From: Alkalicoccus luteus
Lineage (GTDB): Bacteria; Bacillota; Bacilli; Bacillales; Salisediminibacteriaceae
Length of the DNA stretch: 64,000 nucleotides
NCBI RefSeq assembly: GCF_012034335.1
Contig: NZ_JAATHJ010000003.1
Span: 1-64,000, forward strand
Reading direction: 5' to 3'
Under the pieces are notes generated by a model. The model did no database searches. It was not told the DNA's origin and saw only the letters and a program-made list of their open reading frames with translations. The position numbers and the translations under genes are program-made. Every line of letters starts with the position of its first letter. Within the stretch, counting starts at the first letter, position 1. Below, piece after piece: positions 57,505-64,000 of the stretch.

Positions 57505-57975
57505 TCAGTAAATCTTGATTATCTCGACTTTCATATCTCCGCCGGGCGTAGAAACAACAACCTGCTCGCCAATCTCACGACCAAAAAGACTTCTCGCCAT
57601 TGGAGAATCGTTAGAAATTTTGCCTTCCAGCGGGTCTGCTTCCGCACGGCCTACAATCGTATACTCCTCTTCGTCACCGTCAGGAAGTTCTTTAAACTTT
57701 ACGGTTTTACCAACTTGAACGGAAGACGTATTTGTATCTTCTTCGATGATTTCAGCGTTACGGATCATGGATTCCAACTGCTGAATGCGGCCTTCAACAA
57801 ACGCCTGCTCTTCTTTAGCGGAATCGTACTCCGAGTTCTCAGAAAGGTCGCCGAAGCTTCTTGCGACTTTAATGCGCTCAACGACTTCTTTTCTTCTTTC
57901 TGTCTTCAAAAGCTCCAGTTCCTTCTCAAGCTTCTCTTTGCCTTCCTCCGTCATATAATGCTTTTCTTCTGTCAT
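57505..57975 (-). CDS. greA: Transcription elongation factor GreA
   Basis: Rescues backtracked RNA polymerase by stimulating transcript cleavage. The 156-residue protein has the N-terminal coiled coil with [20 protein letters not shown] (the tip Asp/Glu residues) and a C-terminal FKBP-like domain ([20 protein letters not shown]). ATG 57975 ([16 protein letters not shown]) is chosen over an open extension of 15 codons. Confidence 0.97.
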   Translation of the reverse strand: MTEEKHYMTEEGKEKLEKELELLKTERRKEVVERIKVARSFGDLSENSEYDSAKEEQAFVEGRIQQLESMIRNAEIIEEDTNTSSVQVGKTVKFKELPDGDEEEYTIVGRAEADPLEGKISNDSPMARSLFGREIGEQVVVSTPGGDMKVEIIKIY

Positions 57976-58157
57976 AGGTGTTCCTCTCCTTCGCACAAAT
58001 CTGGCAGGCAGCGTTTTCAAAAATCAGTCACCGTATATACAGGGAAGCGCCCGGCGCATTCAGCACCGGGACGCCGGAAATACGTTACAAAAATGAAAAT
58101 TCTATCCTGCGTTACAATTGTCATTATATAGAAAAAAGTCCTTTCTGCCAATAGGCT

Positions 58158-58793
58158 TTATAACATGGACTTTTCCTCCAGAATGGTTTTAATTTTCGTT
58201 ACCATTAAGTCAATCGCCACGTGATTATGCCCGCCTTCAGGGACTATAATATCTGCATACCGTTTTGTAGGCTCAATAAACTGAAGATGCATCGGCCTTA
58301 CAACGGATGTGTACTGATCAATGACGCTGTCAATTGTCCGGCCGCGTTCATTTATATCCCGCAGCAATCTCCGGATAATCCGCATATCAGAATCCGTATC
58401 GACAAACAGCTTTATGTCCATTAAGTCACGCAGCCTGCTGTCTTCCAGGATCATGATGCCTTCCAGAATAATAACATCTCTCGGCTGAACCGGGATCACA
58501 CGTTCAGCACGTGTATGATTGGCATAATCATAAACCGGCTTATCAACTGCCTTGCCTTCCATCAGCTGATGAAGATGTTCGATCAGCAAATCGTTGTCGA
58601 ATGCCAGCGGATGATCATAGTTCGTTTTTAAGCGCTCTTCCATCGGCAGATGCGTTTGATCTTTATAATACGCATCCTGTTCAATCATCAGAATGGAATG
58701 CTTCGGAAACTGATTGTATACTTCATTAGCCACCGTCGTCTTGCCGGAACCGGAGCCCCCTGTGACTCCAATAATAATGGGTTTATTATGCAT
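58158..58793 (-). CDS. udk: Uridine kinase
   Basis: Phosphorylates uridine and cytidine in salvage. The 211-residue protein has the P-loop [36 protein letters not shown] and [24 protein letters not shown] 58793 gives the family start [10 protein letters not shown]. It lies 40 nt after trmR; in B. subtilis yrrN and yrrO lie between the two. Confidence 0.96.
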   Translation of the reverse strand: MHNKPIIIGVTGGSGSGKTTVANEVYNQFPKHSILMIEQDAYYKDQTHLPMEERLKTNYDHPLAFDNDLLIEHLHQLMEGKAVDKPVYDYANHTRAERVIPVQPRDVIILEGIMILEDSRLRDLMDIKLFVDTDSDMRIIRRLLRDINERGRTIDSVIDQYTSVVRPMHLQFIEPTKRYADIIVPEGGHNHVAIDLMVTKIKTILEEKSML

Positions 58794-58832
58794 ATTGGCG
58801 ATTCCTTTCACGTCATAGTACAAGAGTATAAT

Positions 58833-59498
58833 TTACATGTCAACTGATGTGTTTTTTTCCTTCTTGCGTGCGGCAAGCAACCCGTCCCCGACCGGGAGGA
58901 TCATCGTTTGAAATTGATCAGACGACATCAGACTTTCATTAAAAGACCGCAGTTTGTCTGACATATTTATGAACCTGCGGGACTCGGGCTCAGCAGTTCC
59001 CGGCACGTAGCCTCTGAAAAGCACGTTATCGGCTGTAATCAGGCCGCCTGGCTTTACCATCGGCTCAAACGTCCGAAAGAAAACATCGTAGCTTCCTTTT
59101 GCTGCGTCAATAAACAGCGCATCAAACGGGCCATATTGCGCTGCTTGCTGAGCTGATTCAACGGCATCTCCTCTGATCAGCTGAAACCGCTCTGTCAATC
59201 CTGCCTTTTTTACGTTCACTTCTGCTTCATAAGCACGAGCCTTGTCTCGTTCAATCGAAATGACCTCGAGCTCCGGAATTTCTTCTAGCAGACGGATAGC
59301 AGAATAGCCGACCGCTGTTCCAATCTCCAGAATGCGGGAAGTTCCGTTTATATGCAGCAGTGTAATAAGCGTATGCAGCGCTTCCCGGTCAATGACCGGG
59401 ATATGACGACGGAGCGCGTCCTGCTCCAGTTCCGCAGAATAGCCGCTGTTTTGCGGAATAAGCTTTGTCAAATAGCCTCTGAGTGCATCCTGCTGCAT
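58833..59498 (-). CDS. trmR: tRNA 5-hydroxyuridine methyltransferase TrmR (YrrM)
   Basis: Methylates 5-hydroxyuridine at tRNA wobble position 34 to 5-methoxyuridine. The 221-residue class I methyltransferase has RILEIGTAVGYSAIRLLEEI, DALFIDAAKGSYDVFF and LITADNVLFRGYV. ATG 59498 follows AAGGAGAG. The U32-peptidase-like genes yrrN/yrrO (trhP1/trhP2) that make the hydroxyuridine and normally follow are absent here. Confidence 0.92.
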   Translation of the reverse strand: MQQDALRGYLTKLIPQNSGYSAELEQDALRRHIPVIDREALHTLITLLHINGTSRILEIGTAVGYSAIRLLEEIPELEVISIERDKARAYEAEVNVKKAGLTERFQLIRGDAVESAQQAAQYGPFDALFIDAAKGSYDVFFRTFEPMVKPGGLITADNVLFRGYVPGTAEPESRRFINMSDKLRSFNESLMSSDQFQTMILPVGDGLLAARKKEKNTSVDM

Positions 59499-59570
59499 AA
59501 ATAAACTCTCCTTCGTTACAACCCGGGATATTCTATCACGGGTTTTTTCGAGTGTCAAAACTACTTTTCT

Positions 59571-60698
59571 CTATTGATACTGTCCAACCGTCTCCTGGTG
59601 CTGCTCATAGGTTTCGTTAAAGTAAATATCTCCCTCAGGTGAATGATAAAAATAGAGATAGCTGTGTTCTTCCGGATTTTCCACTGATTGTATGGAAGCA
59701 ACTCCCGGATTATTAATCGGTCCTACCGGCAGTCCTGTCTGGTTGTACGTGTTATATGGAGATTCGATTTCCGTATCTTCATTGAAGGTCCGCGACAGTC
59801 TTTCTCCGTGCGCATAAGAAACCGTCGGATCCATCTGGAGCGGCATCGGTACGCGCATCCGGTTTTCAATCACACCAGAGATCATCGGGCGCTCCTCATC
59901 ATTCTGTGCTTCACCTTCGATAATCGAAGCGGCGGTAAGAAGTTCGTGAACTGTATAATCGCTCTCACCGGTCAGGGCTGCGTTCAGCTCAGCCTGCATC
60001 CGGTCCAGCATCGCTTCGATGATTTCTTCCGGATCAGGATTTTCTTCGATAAAATCGTATCGTGCCGGGAAAAGATACCCTTCGAGAGGCTCCCGAATAT
60101 CCTCGTCCAAAATTTCGTCTGTCAACATGTCATAACGGTCAATCAGCTCATTTAAATAGTTCTCGTCTCTTGCTGTACCGATGAGCTCCTCTGTTTCCAG
60201 ACCTGATTCCTCAGCAGCGCGGGCAAAGATCTCTTCCGCCCAGAATCCCTCAGGAATTGTAAATGAGAGGGCATACTCTTCCTGCACAGAGCCTTCTTTT
60301 AATTCCTGTATAATATCATCGACACTCATTTCAGTGGAAAGCTGATAGGTGCCTGCCTGAAACCCGCTCTCATTTTGAAACCGAACATAGTAACGGAACA
60401 TGGTGGAACTGGAGATAACGCCGTTATCTTCCAGCACTTCGGCAATTGTGTCGGTCCCTGAACCTATCGGAATTTCAACCTCAACTTCTTCCGGTTCTTC
60501 TTCATCAACCGGGCCGAGGGAAGCCATTACATATTGATAGGAGCCAAAAGCAACTGCAGCTGCAACAAGAATCATGAGCACCAGCAGTGAAAACACAATT
60601 TTTCGCACCAGTCCGGCTTCTTTTCGTCTTTCGTTTAGCAGCTTTTGATGCTGTTCGCGACGCTGTTGTTTCTTTTCTTCTTTTGATAGTTCTGTCAT
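59571..60698 (-). CDS. mltG: Endolytic murein transglycosylase MltG
   Basis: Membrane-anchored lytic transglycosylase that ends growing glycan strands. The 375-residue protein has a basic cytoplasmic start, one membrane helix (IVFSLLVLMILVAAAVAFG), an acidic linker and the YceG domain. The domain shows EGYLFPARYDF, the catalytic Glu in AASIIEGEAQ, LQMDPTVSYA and YNTYNQTGLPVGPINNPG. ATG 60698 follows GGAGGGAGAG; 24 upstream codons are open but unsupported. Confidence 0.94.
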   Translation of the reverse strand: MTELSKEEKKQQRREQHQKLLNERRKEAGLVRKIVFSLLVLMILVAAAVAFGSYQYVMASLGPVDEEEPEEVEVEIPIGSGTDTIAEVLEDNGVISSSTMFRYYVRFQNESGFQAGTYQLSTEMSVDDIIQELKEGSVQEEYALSFTIPEGFWAEEIFARAAEESGLETEELIGTARDENYLNELIDRYDMLTDEILDEDIREPLEGYLFPARYDFIEENPDPEEIIEAMLDRMQAELNAALTGESDYTVHELLTAASIIEGEAQNDEERPMISGVIENRMRVPMPLQMDPTVSYAHGERLSRTFNEDTEIESPYNTYNQTGLPVGPINNPGVASIQSVENPEEHSYLYFYHSPEGDIYFNETYEQHQETVGQYQ

Positions 60699-60844
60699 CC
60701 CAATCTCTCCCTCCGAGCCCGGCTGATGTCTGAATCGAACGCCGCTCTTACTGCTCCGGACAGCTGTCACACAAAACAGAGCGGCCCCCCTGAAGCATGC
60801 CGCTTCCGGAACCGCCCTGCTTCATCCTGCAGGCTGTTTTTATT

Positions 60845-61162
60845 TTACTGCTCTTCGTCCAGATCCTGAATCGTATTAAAAACTTCCTGGACCATATCCC
60901 ACTCTTCTTCTGTTTCAATCGGGAACAACGAAAGGTCCTCGCCCCCGGTATCTTCATAGCGGAACGCGTGCACTTCTACCTCATCTTCGTCTGACTCTCC
61001 GGTTCCTTCCGGTGCAATAAGCACATAAGAGTGACCTGTCTGCGGATTATCGAATTCCAGCACCTTTTCAAACAGATGCTCGTCACCTGTTTCCTGATCC
61101 GGAATAATGATCCGGTTGTCATCTTCAGCAGGTTTTCTGATTTTCAGATCGGAATCTGCCAT
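60845..61162 (-). CDS. yrzB: YrzB family protein (DUF1292)
   Basis: Acidic 105-residue protein of unknown function, with DEHLFEKVLEFDNPQTGHSYVL and DLSLFPIETEEEWDMVQEV, as in B. subtilis YrzB. It stands between ruvX and mltG in the conserved order. An imperfect GC-rich hairpin with a TTTTG tail (about 60775-60825) follows. Confidence 0.9.
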   Translation of the reverse strand: MADSDLKIRKPAEDDNRIIIPDQETGDEHLFEKVLEFDNPQTGHSYVLIAPEGTGESDEDEVEVHAFRYEDTGGEDLSLFPIETEEEWDMVQEVFNTIQDLDEEQ

Positions 61163-61178
61163 TGTATCATTCGCTCCT

Positions 61179-61589
61179 TTACGGTCTGCTGTCCAGATAA
61201 TTTTGCAAAATCATAACAGCAGCCATTTTATCGATTACTTTCTTCCGCTTCTTGCGGCTGACATCCGCCCCGACCAGCATTTTTTCAGCTGCTGATGTCG
61301 ACAGACGCTCATCCCACATTTCTACGGGTAACTCCAATTCCCTTCTAATCATTTCTGCAAACGCCATACAAAGCTCGGCGCTCGGACCGAGCGTGCCGTT
61401 CATGTTTTTTGGAAGTCCGACAACGACTGCAGACACCTCATGTTCTGAAAACAGCTGCTTCAGCTCATGCAGATCTGTCTCTTCATCGGTGCGGCGGACT
61501 GTTTTTACGCCTTGCGCTGTCCAGCCGAAGGCGTCACTAACTGCGACGCCGATCGTTTTCGTGCCGACATCCAGTCCAGCTGTTCTCAT
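61179..61589 (-). CDS. ruvX: Holliday junction resolvase-like RuvX (YrrK)
   Basis: RNase H-fold nuclease of the YqgF family, implicated in 16S rRNA 5'-end processing and Holliday-junction cleavage. The 136-residue protein has [28 protein letters not shown] and [14 protein letters not shown] with the catalytic acidic residues. It overlaps ireB by 4 nt. Confidence 0.95.
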   Translation of the reverse strand: MRTAGLDVGTKTIGVAVSDAFGWTAQGVKTVRRTDEETDLHELKQLFSEHEVSAVVVGLPKNMNGTLGPSAELCMAFAEMIRRELELPVEMWDERLSTSAAEKMLVGADVSRKKRKKVIDKMAAVMILQNYLDSRP

Positions 61590-61852
61590 GCTTTGTTTCC
61601 ATCTTTCAAATAAGAACGGACCAGTGCTTCAATCATTTCATCGCGCTCAAGACGACGAATCATCGTGCGTGCTTCGTTATGGCGCGGAATGTAAGCAGGA
61701 TCTCCGGAAAGAAGATAGCCGACGATCTGATTGATCGGATTATAGCCTTTTTCTTCAAGTGACCCGTATACACTCTCAAGCACTTCACGTACTTGTCTGT
61801 CCATCGAGTCGTCGTTAAAGTTAAATTTCATTGTTTTATCCATGGAACTCAT
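61586..61852 (-). CDS. yrzL: IreB family regulatory protein (YrzL, DUF965)
   Basis: An 88-residue protein homologous to IreB, a substrate of the Ser/Thr kinase IreK that affects envelope stress in enterococci. It has the invariant TMKFNFNDD and the block [20 protein letters not shown]. It starts at ATG 61852 and overlaps ruvX. Confidence 0.94.
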   Translation of the reverse strand: MSSMDKTMKFNFNDDSMDRQVREVLESVYGSLEEKGYNPINQIVGYLLSGDPAYIPRHNEARTMIRRLERDEMIEALVRSYLKDGNKA

Positions 61853-61912
61853 AGCTTCCCCGCCTTTCTATCGTGCCGGATGGTTTTCCATGCCCGGCTC
61901 AGCCCGCAGATA

Positions 61913-61918
61913 ATTATA
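61913..61918 (-). promoter_or_regulatory. Possible -10 box of the yrzL-ruvX-yrzB unit inside a hairpin
   Basis: Minus-strand TATAAT (61913-61918) lies in the loop of a GC-rich inverted repeat (GCCGG...CCCGCA / TGCGGGC...CCGG, about 61892-61935). A weak -35 (GAAACA) is 17 nt upstream. The hairpin has no T-run on the minus strand, so it is not a clear alaS terminator. Confidence 0.4.
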
Positions 61919-61981
61919 TGCGGGCATACCGGCTTTGTTTCTATTCTAGTACGAATCCGGAGAGAAGTACATGCTTCTTCC

Positions 61982-64000
61982 CTATGCTGTCACAATTTCT
62001 GACACTTTATTCAGTGCTTCCGGTATTTTTGAGGCATCTTTAGCACCGGCCTGAGCCATGTCAGGACGTCCGCCGCCACCACCGCCGCATACTGCCGCGA
62101 CTTCCTTAATCAATTTTCCGGCATGATACCCTTCTTTTACAAGATCTGGAGAAACCGCTGCAACAAAGCTGACTTTTCCACCATGAGCCGCACCCAGCAC
62201 CAAAATGCCGGAATCCATTTTTTCTTTCAATGAATCTGCGAGACTTCTCAGCGCATTCATATCCGGTGCCTCCACTTGTTCTGCAAGCACAGAGACGCCG
62301 TTTACAGTTTCTGCCCGGTCCAGAATAGATGCTGCTTCCATTCGGCTGATGCGTGACGTGAGCGATTCGTTTTCTCTTTCTGATTCACGCAGCTGCTGCT
62401 GAAGGAGAGAAATACGCTGCGGAACTTCTTCCGCATTCGTTTTAAGGGCAGCGGCGGCCTGCAGCAGGACGTTTTCCCGTTCTTTCATATACTCGTACGC
62501 TTTTTGACCAGTTACGGCTTCAATTCGTCTGATGCCGGCACCTATGCCGCCCTCAGACACTATTTTAAATAAGCCGATTTCAGCCGTTGATTCTACGTGA
62601 CAGCCACCGCAAAGCTCCAGACTGTAGTCTTCCATCTGCACTACACGCACATTGCTGGAGTATTTTTCACCAAACAGCGCCATTGCGCCCATCTCTTTCG
62701 CCTGATCGAGGCTTGTTTCAAAGATCTGCACCGGGATGCCGTTCCAGATTTTTTCGTTTACAATTGCTTCTATCTTCTCTTTTTCATCGGTGCTCATCGG
62801 GCCGAAGTGAGAAAAATCAAATCGGAGTCTGCCCGGCTCGACTAATGACCCGGCCTGATTCACATGCTCACCCAGTACATCTTTTAATGCCTGGTGCATC
62901 AGATGTGTAGCTGAATGGTTTTTAACGATATCGCGCCGGCGTTTTCCAGCTACTTCTGCTGTGACCTCTGAACCGGTTGAAACGGTACCGGATACAACAG
63001 TTGCTTCATGCAAATGCTGTCCATTCGGTGCTTTCTGAACGTCGGTGACATCAAGTTCACCACGGTTGCTGACAATGCGGCCTGTATCTGCTGTTTGTCC
63101 GCCGCTCTCTGCATAAAACGGCGTTTCACTCAGCATCACGTGCACGCGGTCGCCTTCCTGCACCATATCGGTACGGGCGCCGTCTTTAATAATGGCTGTA
63201 ACAGTCCCGGCTGCTGTTAATGTGTTATAGCCGGTAAATAGAGATGGCTCTGTAATAGCTCCGAGTACTTCATCCTGCTGCTGCATCGACCCGGACTCCT
63301 GGCGTGCTGCACGTGCCCGGTCACGCTGTTTTTTCATCTCAGCTTCAAAGCCGTCACGGTCCGCTTTCAAGCCTGCTTCTTCCGCATATTCTTCCGTCAG
63401 ATCAACCGGGAAACCATACGTATCGTAAAGCTTAAACATACCCGGTCCGTCGAGCGTTTCACTGCCGGATGCTTTTGCGTCTGCGATCATTTGCTGCAGC
63501 ATCGACAGCCCTTCATGGAGGGTTTCATGGAATCGCTCTTCCTCGTTTTTAATGACCTTTTGTATAAACTCGGATTTTTGCAGCACTTCAGGATAAAAGT
63601 CCTGCATGATGTCTCCGACTACCGGAACGAGCCGGTACATAAACGGCTCATTAATCCCAAGTGCTTTCGCATACCGGACCGCACGGCGCAGCAGTCTTCT
63701 GAGAACATAGCCGCGTCCTTCATTGGAAGGCAGCGCACCGTCACCGACAGCAAACGTTACTGTTCGGATGTGGTCGGCCACTACTTTGAATGCCGTATCC
63801 ATCTCGCTGTTCTCGCCGTAGGATTTACCTGAAATAGATGCTGTTTCACGGATGATCGGTACAAACAAATCGGTATCGAAGTTTGTTTTTGCATCCTGAA
63901 TGACAGATACCATTCTCTCCAGACCCATTCCTGTATCGATGTTTTTCTTCGGAAGCGGCGTGTAGCTGCCGTCGCTGTTATGATTAAACTGAGAAAAAAC
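61982..64000 (-). CDS. alaS: Alanyl-tRNA synthetase (partial, N-terminal part outside the window)
   Basis: Charges tRNA-Ala and hydrolyses mischarged Ser/Gly-tRNA. The frame is open to the right edge, so about 672 C-terminal residues are present. Visible are the end of the catalytic domain ([13 protein letters not shown]), the recognition region and the editing domain with [12 protein letters not shown] (HxxxH) and [14 protein letters not shown] (CxxxH). The C-Ala domain contains [15 protein letters not shown]. It is the last gene of the conserved alaS-yrzL-ruvX-yrzB-mltG series. Confidence 0.97.
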   Translation of the reverse strand, partial: VFSQFNHNSDGSYTPLPKKNIDTGMGLERMVSVIQDAKTNFDTDLFVPIIRETASISGKSYGENSEMDTAFKVVADHIRTVTFAVGDGALPSNEGRGYVLRRLLRRAVRYAKALGINEPFMYRLVPVVGDIMQDFYPEVLQKSEFIQKVIKNEEERFHETLHEGLSMLQQMIADAKASGSETLDGPGMFKLYDTYGFPVDLTEEYAEEAGLKADRDGFEAEMKKQRDRARAARQESGSMQQQDEVLGAITEPSLFTGYNTLTAAGTVTAIIKDGARTDMVQEGDRVHVMLSETPFYAESGGQTADTGRIVSNRGELDVTDVQKAPNGQHLHEATVVSGTVSTGSEVTAEVAGKRRRDIVKNHSATHLMHQALKDVLGEHVNQAGSLVEPGRLRFDFSHFGPMSTDEKEKIEAIVNEKIWNGIPVQIFETSLDQAKEMGAMALFGEKYSSNVRVVQMEDYSLELCGGCHVESTAEIGLFKIVSEGGIGAGIRRIEAVTGQKAYEYMKERENVLLQAAAALKTNAEEVPQRISLLQQQLRESERENESLTSRISRMEAASILDRAETVNGVSVLAEQVEAPDMNALRSLADSLKEKMDSGILVLGAAHGGKVSFVAAVSPDLVKEGYHAGKLIKEVAAVCGGGGGGRPDMAQAGAKDASKIPEALNKVSEIVTA

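Overview
The window is a chromosomal stretch of a low-to-mid GC Gram-positive bacterium of the family Bacillaceae. Gene content and order follow the Bacillus subtilis glyQS-recO-era ... hrcA-grpE-dnaK-dnaJ ... comE-yqeG region and, further on, the yrrS-greA-udk-yrrM-mltG-yrrK-yrzL-alaS region. A complete seven-gene Mrp Na+/H+ antiporter operon and acidic proteins suggest a salt- or alkali-adapted organism (inference). The genes that sit inside these blocks in spore-formers (yqfC/yqfD, spoIIP, gpr) are missing from their usual places, so the lineage may not sporulate.

Layout. 1-11.1 kb (all minus): glyS (partial) and glyQ behind a glycine T-box, then recO, era, cdd, dgkA, ybeY, pgpH, phoH, an unnamed membrane-anchored protein, and floA-nfeD under a sigma-W-type promoter. 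11.2-21.6 kb: a small unknown gene, yqeY-rpsU, mtaB, rsmE, prmA, dnaJ, dnaK, grpE and hrcA with CIRCE, then hemW. 21.6-34.4 kb: lepA, rpsT, holA, yqzM, comEC-EB-EA, yqeM, rsfS, yqeK, nadD, yhbY, aroE, yqeH, yqeG. 34.7-40.5 kb (plus): mrpABCDEFG. 40.5-41.15 kb: a 643-bp non-autonomous transposable element flanked by an exact 35-bp duplication of the mrp terminator hairpin. 41.2-56 kb is a more mixed region: psd, a DHH/CBS/tRNA-nucleotidyltransferase fusion, deoD, a lipoate ligase, two aldo/keto reductases, dapF, a HesB-like gene with an in-frame UGA, an oligo-1,6-glucosidase, an S9 peptidase, an HPr-like protein, a Nudix hydrolase and mtnN. 56.2-64 kb: yrzA, yrrS, greA, udk, trmR, mltG, yrzB, ruvX, ireB and alaS (partial).

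The most notable object is the small minus-strand gene at 49876-50160. Its reading frame is interrupted by one UGA (50065-50067), at the position where the HesB/IscA-like family has its conserved cysteine. It is followed 25 nt later by a hairpin loop that fits the bacterial SECIS description. The gene has its own strong promoter, ribosome-binding site and terminator. I read it as a HesB-like selenoprotein, which predicts a selenocysteine system (selA, selB, selC, selD) elsewhere in this genome.

Most of the rest is core housekeeping: translation and tRNA modification, protein folding, ribosome assembly GTPases, DNA uptake, cell-envelope and ion homeostasis. No rRNA, tRNA, CRISPR array or prophage was seen.
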